Shown: in pieces, positions 9,211 through 17,234 of the stretch
Layout of the letters: each line of letters starts with the position of its first letter
Position numbering within the stretch: position 1 is the stretch's first letter
DNA from: HyVt-105 sp049975425
Lineage (GTDB): Bacteria > Bacteroidota > Bacteroidia > Bacteroidales > VadinHA17
Assembly: GCA_049975425.1 (NCBI GenBank)
Contig: JBNGDI010000011.1
Location: forward strand, 1 to 64,000
DNA: 64,000 bases
Direction: 5' to 3'
Made by a program: the position numbers and the translations under genes
Notes under the pieces: model-generated
What the model was told of the DNA's origin: nothing
Databases searched by the model: none
What the model saw: the letters and a program-made list of their open reading frames with translations, nothing else

Positions 9211-10491
9211 TCAGAACCCGGTATAATATACCTTCAGAGTAATCGGCCTGGAATTATTACCCGAGGTCAGTACCACCCGGTGCGGAGTGGTAGTGTATTC
9301 ATTGGCTCTGATATACATATCGATATGATCCCTGTTCCCCAGCAGAAAATCCTTATAATAATCTGTGATATTAAAAACATACTCTTTCCGCTGCTTGTCA
9401 TAATATCCCCCGAAATATTCTTCTCCCAGGCCTTTATCCGGAAGATAGAGCAACCGGTTATCCTCGGCCCTGTAAAGAGCGATCAGACGCGAAGCGGGTT
9501 CCAGAACCGTGGCCGTGGGGTCGTGGTTTTCAACAGGAAGAGAAAGCGTGACCTTGTTCACGGCTCCGGGGATCCTGTCTGTCCAGTTTTCCTGAAAAGG
9601 AAAATGGAGATAAGTTTCCACGCCAGCCAAGCCCTGTACATAACAAACCGAATCTTTGAAACCGGTACCGATGTGCTGAATCCTGAGCAGGGGATCGGCC
9701 TGGGAAAGATCTTTCCGGTAGATATTGATCCGGGCGCTGGAGGAATTGATCAGGAAGCTGTTATTCAGCGAATCGGCACTGGCATTGGAATAGTACACAT
9801 CCACCCGGCTTTCTTCCGAAAGAAGATCAAAAGCAACCAGGGCCCCGTTGCCTGAAAGTTTTTCCGCACTGATATGGAACCCGTAAAAATGTTCCCTGAA
9901 ATTCGACTGGGATGAAAGAGCCAGGGAATCCTCAATCAGTTTACTCCCTGTTATGGGATTAAGGGTGCACTGAATAATGGTATCAGCCGAAGAGAAAGTG
10001 GTGGTGCCCACCAGGTAGCCCGAAAGATAAGGTGTCGGGTCCATGTTGGAATAATACGTTGAATCGATGTCGATGGGCTGTATCAATTCCCGGATATTGA
10101 GCTGGTATTCGGTTTCGCCCATTCCGTAGCGTTCATTTACCTTCAGATAAATAACAGCCGAATCCAGTTCCGGATTCACTCCCGGATAGAAATACAATCC
10201 GGAAAGGACAATCTGGGTCATGAAAGAAGCTTCGACAGCGCCGAACACAGGATCGACCATTTCGCCCACCAGCGAATACATATTTTCATCGCTTCTTACC
10301 GAGTCAACCGAAAGCGTATAAGCCTCCACTGTCATGGTATCGAAATAGGCCAGCAGGGGGCGGTCGGCATCCGGTTGAATGGTAAGGCCAACGGTCCCCG
10401 GCTCCTTTTCGCAGCGGGTAAACAAAAGAGATATGATCATACCGCCAAACAACACCGGGGAAATATGTCGGAAGAATTTATTTGGAATCAT
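9211..10491 (-). CDS. DUF4270 lipoprotein
   Basis: A 426-residue exported protein beginning with a hydrophobic stretch ending LLFTRCEKEPG, a plausible lipobox Cys. The body resembles DUF4270 proteins of Bacteroidota (GTVGLTIQPDADRPLLAYFDTM near the start, long beta-rich segments). Function is not known. The start overlaps the upstream GT5-like gene by 14 bp, and this gene-panC-panD neighbourhood is one I recall from other Bacteroidota. A surface or periplasmic location is inferred from the signal. Confidence 0.75.
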   Translation of the reverse strand: MIPNKFFRHISPVLFGGMIISLLFTRCEKEPGTVGLTIQPDADRPLLAYFDTMTVEAYTLSVDSVRSDENMYSLVGEMVDPVFGAVEASFMTQIVLSGLYFYPGVNPELDSAVIYLKVNERYGMGETEYQLNIRELIQPIDIDSTYYSNMDPTPYLSGYLVGTTTFSSADTIIQCTLNPITGSKLIEDSLALSSQSNFREHFYGFHISAEKLSGNGALVAFDLLSEESRVDVYYSNASADSLNNSFLINSSSARINIYRKDLSQADPLLRIQHIGTGFKDSVCYVQGLAGVETYLHFPFQENWTDRIPGAVNKVTLSLPVENHDPTATVLEPASRLIALYRAEDNRLLYLPDKGLGEEYFGGYYDKQRKEYVFNITDYYKDFLLGNRDHIDMYIRANEYTTTPHRVVLTSGNNSRPITLKVYYTGF

Positions 10492-11308
10492 GTATTTTCT
10501 GGCTTAGCAATTCGTCGTAAAAATCTGAATACACATCAATATATTTTTCTTCCGGCTGAAAATCCAGGAATTTTTTCCCGGATTTTTTGATAAACGAAAG
10601 CAGGACCGGATCTATTGTCTCGCTTCCCTGAATCACTGCATCGGACATTTCGATGGCCAGCTTGTTCAGGCCAGTAAAGTCGGCCTTTTTTTCGACATGC
10701 TTCAGATCACCGGGTTCAATCCCTTCATAACTCAGTTTTCTGGTAAAGAACGGATCAAGGGGTTGACGGAATGAGCGGTCATAAACGGAATAAATTACTC
10801 TGGAATCGGAAAAAATGGGATCGTCGCGGTACGATTTTCTCACATATAGTGGGATCAGGGATGTAAACCATCCGTGACAGTGAATGATATGCGGCGGCCA
10901 TCTCAGTTTTTTCACCGTTTCAAGCACGCCACGGGCAAAAAAGATGAGACGTTCGTCATTGTCGGCAAATTCCTTCCCTTCGTCGTCAGCATACTCGAAT
11001 TTCCTGTGAAAATAATCTTCATTGTCAATAAAATACACCTGCATTCTGGCTGCCTGAATGGATGCCACTTTAATGATGAGGGGATGGTCGGTATCGTCAA
11101 TAATCAGGTTCATTCCCGAAAGCCGGATCACTTCATGCAACTGGTTTCTTCTTTCGTTGATGCATCCGAACCGCGGCATGAACGTACGTATTTCCTTTCC
11201 CTTTTCCTGGATTCCCTGGGGCAGGTACCTGCCTATACGGGAAATCTGATCCTCCGGAAGATAAGGAGTGATTGCCTGTGAAACAAATAATATTCGTTTG
11301 CTTTTCAT
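10478..11308 (-). CDS. Half-size glycogen/starch-synthase-like (GT5) protein
   Basis: A 276-residue protein that resembles only the N-terminal Rossmann half of GT5 starch/glycogen synthases, which normally run about 450-500 residues. Visible similarity: KRILFVSQAITPYLPEDQ, RYLPQGIQEKGKEIRTFMP and HCHGWFTSLIPLYVRK. The usual KxGGL nucleotide-sugar loop is not present (the place reads DQISRIGRYLP) and the C-terminal ADP-glucose-binding half is missing. So I would not call it an active glycogen synthase. It is the first gene of the minus-strand set with DUF4270 and glmS, and divergent from panC. Confidence 0.7.
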   Translation of the reverse strand: MKSKRILFVSQAITPYLPEDQISRIGRYLPQGIQEKGKEIRTFMPRFGCINERRNQLHEVIRLSGMNLIIDDTDHPLIIKVASIQAARMQVYFIDNEDYFHRKFEYADDEGKEFADNDERLIFFARGVLETVKKLRWPPHIIHCHGWFTSLIPLYVRKSYRDDPIFSDSRVIYSVYDRSFRQPLDPFFTRKLSYEGIEPGDLKHVEKKADFTGLNKLAIEMSDAVIQGSETIDPVLLSFIKKSGKKFLDFQPEEKYIDVYSDFYDELLSQKIHDSK

Positions 11309-11338
11309 TTAGCGGAACCGTTGTGCCGAAATGTTTTG

Positions 11339-11346
11339 CAAAATTA
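11339..11346 (-). promoter_or_regulatory. -7 element for the GT5-like/DUF4270/glmS set
   Basis: Reads TAATTTTG on the minus strand, a full match to TAnnTTTG, 30 bp before the ATG. No convincing -33 TTG is seen. Confidence 0.45.
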
Positions 11347-11431
11347 GTAAAAATTCTTGATACATCCCTTGATCGGTTCCCGAAAGGTTCCGGCGCAACC
11401 TCTGTCCGCTCGTGTGACCTGTCAGGTTAAC

Positions 11432-11463
11432 TTGACAACCGGTTGAATTATTGGTTATATTTG
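11432..11463 (+). promoter_or_regulatory. Promoter of the panC operon
   Basis: TTG (in TTGACA) at 11432 and TATATTTG at 11456-11463 are separated by 21 bp, a full Bacteroidota-type promoter. The panC ATG at 11484 follows 20 bp later. An in-frame TTG at 11451 would overlap the -7 box and is rejected as start. Confidence 0.7.
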
Positions 11464-11483
11464 CAGCACCGAAAAAGCAACTT

Positions 11484-12332
11484 ATGCATCTGTTCACTGA
11501 CAACCGTTCCATCGGCGAATATCTGTTGCCCTTGCTGGCTGAGGGAAAAACGGCAGGGTTGGTTCCCACCATGGGAGCTCTTCACAGGGGGCATCTTTCC
11601 CTGGTAAACCGTGCACTGAGTGAGAACGATGTGGTTGTGGTAAGCATATTCGTTAATCCCACCCAGTTCAATGATCCAGACGATTTCCGCAGATATCCGC
11701 GCAACCCGGAGCAAGACATAACCATCCTGCAGGAAAGTATGCGCGGGGTGGATGCGGTATTCCATCCTCCGGTAGAAGAAATCTATCCTGAACCCGATAC
11801 CAGAACTTTTGATTTTGGCGGGCTGGACCGTTTTATGGAAGGGGCTTACCGGCCCGGACATTTCAACGGGGTGGCCCAGGTGGTCACCCGTCTTTTCGAA
11901 ATTCTGAATCCCACCCGTGCGTATTTCGGAGAAAAAGATTTTCAACAACTTGCAATTATCAGGCATATTACAAAAAACCTGAATATCCCGGTCGAGATCG
12001 TTGCCTGCCCCATTGTACGGGAACCCGACGGGCTGGCAATGAGTTCGAGAAACGTTTTGCTCACGCCCGATGAACGGAAAACGGCCGCATCCATATCCCG
12101 TACTCTTTACCGGGCCAGGGCCATGCGGTCCAAGTCTGCCTTAACGGAAGTAAAAAAATGGGTTACAGAGCAGCTCGGCCAAATGCCGGGCATGAAAGTG
12201 GAATATTTTGAAATTGTGGATGACAAAACACTGGTTCCTCTCAGCCGGTGGCAGAAAAACAAAGGTACGGTTGGATGCGTTGCAGTAAAGCTGGGCAAAG
12301 TGCGCCTGATAGACAATATCAGATTTTCTTAG
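11484..12332 (+). CDS. panC: Pantothenate synthetase
   Basis: A 282-residue ATP-dependent pantoate-beta-alanine ligase. Family motifs are seen in order: GLVPTMGALHRGHLSLV (the HxGH nucleotide loop), VSIFVNPTQFN, YFGEKDFQQLAII and PIVREPDGLAMSSRNVLL (KMSKS-equivalent SSRN). It makes pantothenate for coenzyme A from the beta-alanine delivered by PanD, encoded next. The start at 11484 is set by the promoter just upstream. Confidence 0.96.
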   Translation: MHLFTDNRSIGEYLLPLLAEGKTAGLVPTMGALHRGHLSLVNRALSENDVVVVSIFVNPTQFNDPDDFRRYPRNPEQDITILQESMRGVDAVFHPPVEEIYPEPDTRTFDFGGLDRFMEGAYRPGHFNGVAQVVTRLFEILNPTRAYFGEKDFQQLAIIRHITKNLNIPVEIVACPIVREPDGLAMSSRNVLLTPDERKTAASISRTLYRARAMRSKSALTEVKKWVTEQLGQMPGMKVEYFEIVDDKTLVPLSRWQKNKGTVGCVAVKLGKVRLIDNIRFS

Positions 12333-12347
12333 TAAATTTGCAGGGTT

Positions 12348-12701
12348 ATGAACATTGAAGTCCTCAAATCGAAAATCCACATGGTCACCGTAACCGATGC
12401 CAACCTGCACTATATAGGAAGCATCACGATCGACGAGGATCTCATGGATGCAGCCAATCTCATTGAGAATGAAAAGGTGCAGGTTCTGAACCTGAACAAC
12501 GGGGAAAGGCTCGATACATATGTGATCAAGGGGGCAAGAGGGTCGGGGGAGATCGTTATGAACGGGCCCGCCGCCAGGAAAGTCACAGTGGGAGATATAG
12601 TGATCATCATTTCTTACGCGATGATGGATTTTGAGGAAGCCAAACATTTCCGTCCCGTTATTATATTTCCCGATACTGCTACCAACAAACTGATAAAATA
12701 G
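12348..12701 (+). CDS. panD: Aspartate 1-decarboxylase proenzyme
   Basis: A 117-residue pyruvoyl enzyme. The self-cleavage site Gly24-Ser25 is seen in LHYIGSITID; Ser25 would become the pyruvoyl cofactor. The pattern KSKIHMVTVTDANLHY and the beta-barrel ending ISYAMMDFEEAKHFRP are standard. It makes beta-alanine for PanC. It lies 15 bp after panC, and its stop directly abuts the GTG start of the next gene. Confidence 0.96.
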   Translation: MNIEVLKSKIHMVTVTDANLHYIGSITIDEDLMDAANLIENEKVQVLNLNNGERLDTYVIKGARGSGEIVMNGPAARKVTVGDIVIIISYAMMDFEEAKHFRPVIIFPDTATNKLIK

Positions 12702-13730
12702 GTGAGCGGCTTTCGACAGAAATTTTTCAGAGGGTTTCAGTTCCTTCTATTCCTGTTGATTGGTTTTGTCCTGCTGTATTTTGCCTTCCGGGGCATCCGC
12801 ATTTCGGCATTTCTGGAAGAACTGATCCATGCCCGTTACGCATGGGTGGTTGTTTCTCTGGCTATCGGCCTGATTTCCCACCTCCTGAGGGCCGCCCGCT
12901 GGAACCTGCTGATAGAACCCCTGGGCTACAGGCCAGGCCTGAAAAATACATTTCTCGCGGTAATGACCGGTTACCTGGCCAACTATGCTTTCCCACGTAT
13001 CGGAGAAATTACCCGGTGTGCAGCTCTGAACAGGAAAAGCAAGGTGCCGGTGAGTCTGCTGCTTGGTACCGTAGTGGCCGAACGTGCCGTTGACTTCCTT
13101 ATGCTGATTATACTGTTATTCCTTGTATTCTTTATTAAGATCCATTTTTTCGGATCTTTCATACAGGAAACCATTTTCCTGCCCACATACGAAAGTGCAA
13201 AAGAAGCTTATCTGTCACAGCCGGTACTATGGATCGTACTGGCATCCCTGCTGTTTTCTTCCCTGGCCGCTCTGATCCTTTTCCGTCATCAGATCATGCG
13301 TATCAGGGGATTTTCAAAAATCAGGGAAGTAATACGGGAGATTATGACAGGAATCCGCTCGGTATTTCGCATGAAAAAAAGGGGGGCATTTTTGCTGTAC
13401 ACCTTTCTGGTATGGGGAATGTATTTTCTGATGACCTGGATGGTATTTTTTACCATTCCCGCCACCCGCAGCCTGGGACCTGCCGACGGTCTTTTTATCC
13501 TGGTTTTCGGCACTATAGGAATGACCCTGCCCGTACAGGGCGGAATCGGCACCTATCACCTGCTGGTAAGCCTGGGGCTTTCATTGTATGGCATACCCCG
13601 TGAAGACGGGCTGGTCTATGCCATCATTTCACATGAATCACAAACACTCCTGATCCTGATCGTTGGGGGAATTTCCATGTTTTTGGTATTTTTCGGAAAA
13701 AGAAGAATCAGCCATATAAACATATCATGA
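12702..13730 (+). CDS. Flippase-like membrane protein (lysylphosphatidylglycerol synthase TM family)
   Basis: A 342-residue polytopic membrane protein of the UPF0104/AglD-like family, with about eight hydrophobic segments. Family features include the early FAFRGIRISAFLEEL, LRAARWNLLIEPLG, GYLANYAFPRIGEITRCAAL and the late PVQGGIGTYHLLVSLGLSLYG. The start is GTG at 12702, directly after the panD TAG with no gap. Its stop overlaps rfaE2 (4 bp). Proteins of this family move or modify lipid-linked sugars or lipids; the substrate here is unknown, though the heptose gene next door suggests an envelope role. Confidence 0.8.
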   Translation: MSGFRQKFFRGFQFLLFLLIGFVLLYFAFRGIRISAFLEELIHARYAWVVVSLAIGLISHLLRAARWNLLIEPLGYRPGLKNTFLAVMTGYLANYAFPRIGEITRCAALNRKSKVPVSLLLGTVVAERAVDFLMLIILLFLVFFIKIHFFGSFIQETIFLPTYESAKEAYLSQPVLWIVLASLLFSSLAALILFRHQIMRIRGFSKIREVIREIMTGIRSVFRMKKRGAFLLYTFLVWGMYFLMTWMVFFTIPATRSLGPADGLFILVFGTIGMTLPVQGGIGTYHLLVSLGLSLYGIPREDGLVYAIISHESQTLLILIVGGISMFLVFFGKRRISHINIS

Positions 13731-14221
13731 TGAACCTGTACATGCAATCTGCACGGAGAAAGATCCTGCAGAAGGAGGATCTGGTCCGTATGCTGACCAT
13801 CTGGCGATTCAAGGAACATCGTATTGTGTTTACCAACGGGTGTTTCGATATCCTGCACCGTGGGCACCTGGAATATTTGAGCGAAGCCGCCTCACTGGGA
13901 GATGTACTGATCATCGGAATGAATTCCGACGGGTCGGTTAGAAATTTGAAAGGGGAAAGCCGCCCAGTACAGGACGAAGAAACCCGGGCCCTGGCGCTGG
14001 CCATGCTTCCGATGGTAAAAGCCGTAGTTGTGTTCAGCGAACCCACACCGGAAGAACTCATACGGTTGGTGAAACCCGATATTCTGGTCAAGGGAGGCGA
14101 TTACCGGGAAGAGGAGATTGCCGGTGCGGAAACCGTGCGGCAGTCGGGCGGACAGGTGGTGATCCTTCCTTTTATCAAAGGACATTCCACCAGTAAGATC
14201 ATTGAAAAGCTCAGGGGTTGA
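13727..14221 (+). CDS. rfaE2: D-glycero-beta-D-manno-heptose 1-phosphate adenylyltransferase
   Basis: A 164-residue nucleotidyltransferase equal to the C-terminal half of HldE. The HxGH motif is in TNGCFDILHRGHLEYL, with DVLIIGMNSDGSVRNLKG, KPDILVKGGDY and the closing GHSTSKIIEKLR. It makes ADP-heptose for lipopolysaccharide core. The kinase half of HldE is not in the window, so this is the split form common in Bacteroidota. In-frame Met codons at 13730 and 13742 are alternative starts. Confidence 0.9.
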   Translation: MMNLYMQSARRKILQKEDLVRMLTIWRFKEHRIVFTNGCFDILHRGHLEYLSEAASLGDVLIIGMNSDGSVRNLKGESRPVQDEETRALALAMLPMVKAVVVFSEPTPEELIRLVKPDILVKGGDYREEEIAGAETVRQSGGQVVILPFIKGHSTSKIIEKLRG

Positions 14222-14233
14222 AAAAACCGGCAA

Positions 14234-15595
14234 ATGGCCAAACAAAAAACGGTATTCGTATGTCAGAATTGCGGGGCTAACTCTCCGAAATGGATCGGAA
14301 GATGTCCTTCCTGCAATGAATGGAACACCTATGTGGAAGAAGTGGTGATCAAAGACCATTCGCTGCGCGGTTCACGGCCTCCCCTGCATAGAAATGCCCC
14401 TGTTCCACTCACGGAAATTTCGCCCGTCGGGGAGTCCCGTATCCCCCTGCCCATCAATGAACTGAACCGCGTTCTGGGCGGCGGGCTGGTGCAGGGTTCG
14501 GTAGTACTGATCGGAGGAGAGCCCGGTATAGGCAAATCGACCCTGGCCCTGCAACTGGCCCTGCAACTCAAAAAAGCAAAAACATTATATGTATCAGGCG
14601 AAGAAAGCCTTTCACAGATCCGTTTCAGGGCCGGACGCATGGATATGCAGAACGAATCGTGTTTTTTCCTGTCGGAAACCTCCCTGGAAAATATTCTGAG
14701 TCATCTGCAGCACATGGAACCCGACCTGGTCATAATCGATTCCATCCAGACTCTTTATACCGAAAGAGTGGAATCATCCCCAGGCAGCGTGTCGCAGGTA
14801 AGAGAGTGCTCCAACCAGTTGCTAAGGCATGCCAAGGAAAACAATCTTTCCGTATTCCTCATCGGACATATTAACAAGGAAGGGGCCCTTGCCGGGCCAA
14901 AGGTGCTGGAGCATATTGTTGACACAGTTCTCCAGTTCGAAGGCGACCGCCATCATCTGTACCGCATCCTTCGGACGGTCAAGAACCGTTTCGGAAGCAC
15001 CAGCGAACTGGGAATTTTCGAAATGCAACAGGACGGACTGAAAGAAGTACTGAACCCTTCTGAACACCTCATCACACAGCACGATGAAAATCTGAGCGGT
15101 TCGGCTGTCGGAGCCACCATCGACGGGATCCGTCCTTTTCTGATCGAAACCCAGGCCCTGGTCAGCTCGGCGGTATACGGCACCCCCCAGCGTTCGGGCA
15201 CCGGCTTTGATGTACGGCGACTGAACATGCTACTGGCCGTACTGGAAAAACGGGCCGGTTTCAGGCTGGGAGCCAGCGATGTGTTCCTGAACATTGCCGG
15301 AGGCATCCGGGTACAGGATCCCGCACTGGACCTGGCTGTGGTAACGGCCATTCTTTCCTCCAGCCTGGACGTTCCCGTTTCAAAAAAGATCTGTTTCTCG
15401 GCTGAAGTGGGTCTTTCAGGAGAAATCAGGCCGGTAAGCCGTATCGATATCAGGATCAGGGAAGCAGCCCGTCTGGGATTCGAAAAAGTGGTCATATCCA
15501 GGTACAATGCCCGGAGGTTGCCCAAGCCGGGGGGAAATACGGAAGTTGTTGCCGTCAACCGGATAGAAGAACTGGTGAAAAAGATATTCCGCTGA
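14234..15595 (+). CDS. radA: DNA repair protein RadA
   Basis: A 453-residue RadA/Sms of full length. The N-terminal zinc finger shows CQNC and CPSC pairs (residues about 10-30), Walker A is GGEPGIGKST, the RadA-specific motif is KNRFGSTSELGIFEM, and the Lon-protease-like C-terminal domain is complete (VGLSGEIRPVSRIDIRIREA). It is a branch-migration helicase in recombinational repair. It starts 12 bp after rfaE2. Confidence 0.96.
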   Translation: MAKQKTVFVCQNCGANSPKWIGRCPSCNEWNTYVEEVVIKDHSLRGSRPPLHRNAPVPLTEISPVGESRIPLPINELNRVLGGGLVQGSVVLIGGEPGIGKSTLALQLALQLKKAKTLYVSGEESLSQIRFRAGRMDMQNESCFFLSETSLENILSHLQHMEPDLVIIDSIQTLYTERVESSPGSVSQVRECSNQLLRHAKENNLSVFLIGHINKEGALAGPKVLEHIVDTVLQFEGDRHHLYRILRTVKNRFGSTSELGIFEMQQDGLKEVLNPSEHLITQHDENLSGSAVGATIDGIRPFLIETQALVSSAVYGTPQRSGTGFDVRRLNMLLAVLEKRAGFRLGASDVFLNIAGGIRVQDPALDLAVVTAILSSSLDVPVSKKICFSAEVGLSGEIRPVSRIDIRIREAARLGFEKVVISRYNARRLPKPGGNTEVVAVNRIEELVKKIFR

Positions 15596-15636
15596 CAGAT
15601 CTGGTGATATTCCACTACCCGCAAAACAAACCCGTT

Positions 15637-16497
15637 ATGAAGTACTGCATTACTGCCCTCGTTCTTATTCTTTCATTATCCTGCCGGCAAAGAGATGATT
15701 CCGGCGAGTCATCCCTTACCGTCATGACGTTCAACATTCGCCTTGACACACCGGCCGACGGGGATAATGCATGGCCGTACCGGAAAGAAATGGTGGCCAG
15801 CATGATACGTTTTCACCGGGCCGACGTGGCCGGATTGCAGGAGGTTTTGCACCATCAGGTAATACAACTTGATTCACTTCTGCAGGATTATGCCAGGATC
15901 GGCACAGGGCGAGATGACGGGGACCGGAAGGGAGAATATTCCCCAATTTTTTATAATAAAGAAAAACTGGAATGTTTGCTGAACGGCCAGTTCTGGTTAT
16001 CTGAAAATCCCGACACACCGGGAATCGGCTGGGATGCGGCCTGTCCCCGGATTGTTACCTGGGGCAAATTCAGGATCCGGCATAACAAAAAAACCTTCTA
16101 TCATTTCAACACACATTTCGACCATGTAGGCCAGACAGCCAGAAGGGAGAGTGCCAGGCTCATTAAGCGGAAAATAAAGGAAATTGCCGGAGACGTACCG
16201 ATTGTTCTTACCGGCAATTTCAATTTCCTCCCTTCCTCGGAGCCCTACCAGATCCTGACAGATCAGGAAGAAGGCATGCATCTGACTGACGGATATCTGG
16301 TCAGTCGCGCCCCCCCACACGGCCCCGACGGTAGCTGGAGCGGATTTCAAATGGCCGGAGTCCCCGGACAGAGGATTGATTATATATTTGTTTCAGCGGG
16401 GGGTTCTGTTCTGAGGTACGGAATACTCAGCGAATCATGGTCGGGGAAATTCCCTTCCGACCATCTGCCGGTTCTGGCCGATATAGAATTTCATTAA
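15637..16497 (+). CDS. Endonuclease/exonuclease/phosphatase family lipoprotein with altered active site
   Basis: A 286-residue exported protein with signal peptide and lipobox (ILSLSCRQ). It has the EEP fold motifs: MTFNIRLDTPADGDNAW, the Glu motif ADVAGLQEVLHHQ, FNTHFDHVGQTAR and the late SDHLPVLADIEF. The metal/catalytic motif that is normally GDFN reads GNFN here (N194, codon AAT at 16216-16218). The enzyme may therefore be weak or inactive, or use another metal geometry. In-frame codons upstream (15604) exist, but Met at 15637 gives the signal peptide. Substrate unknown; many relatives are phosphodiesterases. Confidence 0.8.
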   Translation: MKYCITALVLILSLSCRQRDDSGESSLTVMTFNIRLDTPADGDNAWPYRKEMVASMIRFHRADVAGLQEVLHHQVIQLDSLLQDYARIGTGRDDGDRKGEYSPIFYNKEKLECLLNGQFWLSENPDTPGIGWDAACPRIVTWGKFRIRHNKKTFYHFNTHFDHVGQTARRESARLIKRKIKEIAGDVPIVLTGNFNFLPSSEPYQILTDQEEGMHLTDGYLVSRAPPHGPDGSWSGFQMAGVPGQRIDYIFVSAGGSVLRYGILSESWSGKFPSDHLPVLADIEFH

Positions 16498-16527
16498 TTC
16501 TTCATTATCTTTATCAAAACTACCGTT

Positions 16528-17232
16528 ATGAAAAAATGGATCGCCATTATTCTGACAATGTGCTGCATTCAGGCATGTGATGTTCTTCAGAACCTGGAAA
16601 TCCCCGTTTCGGGTACTCCACTGACCACCTCGGAAATTGTCAGCGGGCTGAAGGAGGCTCTTTCGGTTGGAACAAACCATGCTATAGACTACCTGGGGCA
16701 GGAAAACGGGTTTTACGGAAATGCCCTGTTGAGAATCCCTTTCCCTGAGGAAGCCAAAGTTGTGGAAGAAAAACTCAGAGACATCGGAATGGATAAGTTG
16801 GTGGATGATTTTATCCTGACCATGAACCGGGGCGCAGAAAAAGCTGTGAAAAAGGCCGGTCCCATTTTCCTTGCCGCCATCCGGGAAATGACCTTTGAAG
16901 ATGCCCGGCAGATTTTGAACGGGGCCGATGATGCCGCCACCAACTATTTCAGGAACAAAACCACAGCCTCTCTCATTGCGGTGTTCAAACCGGATGTAAG
17001 TACTACCCTGGATCAGGTGGAAGTAACCCGTTACTGGACCGACATCACTACGGCTTATAATAAGATCCCCTTTACTCGTAAGGTGGAGACCGATCTGTCG
17101 CAATATGTAACAGAAAAAACGGTACAGGCGCTTTTCATAAAACTGGCTGAAGAAGAGAAAAAGATCCGCACCGATCCTCAGGCCCGGGTTACCGAATTAT
17201 TGCGCCGTGTATTCGGCTCAAACGCCACCTGA
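16528..17232 (+). CDS. DUF4197 lipoprotein
   Basis: A 234-residue exported protein. Signal peptide with Cys at IQACDVLQN (lipobox-like) and a largely helical body with the DUF4197 features GLKEALSVGTNHAIDYL, GAEKAVKKAGPIFLAAIREMTFEDA and NGADDAATNYFR. Function unknown; the family is widespread in the envelope of Gram-negative bacteria. It lies 30 bp after the EEP gene and ends 2 bp before the ABC ATPase. Confidence 0.85.
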   Translation: MKKWIAIILTMCCIQACDVLQNLEIPVSGTPLTTSEIVSGLKEALSVGTNHAIDYLGQENGFYGNALLRIPFPEEAKVVEEKLRDIGMDKLVDDFILTMNRGAEKAVKKAGPIFLAAIREMTFEDARQILNGADDAATNYFRNKTTASLIAVFKPDVSTTLDQVEVTRYWTDITTAYNKIPFTRKVETDLSQYVTEKTVQALFIKLAEEEKKIRTDPQARVTELLRRVFGSNAT

Positions 17233-17234
17233 AG

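Noticed and set aside
10478..11308. Active glycogen synthase GlgA
   Set aside because: Half length and no KxGGL loop; the call was lowered to GT5-like.
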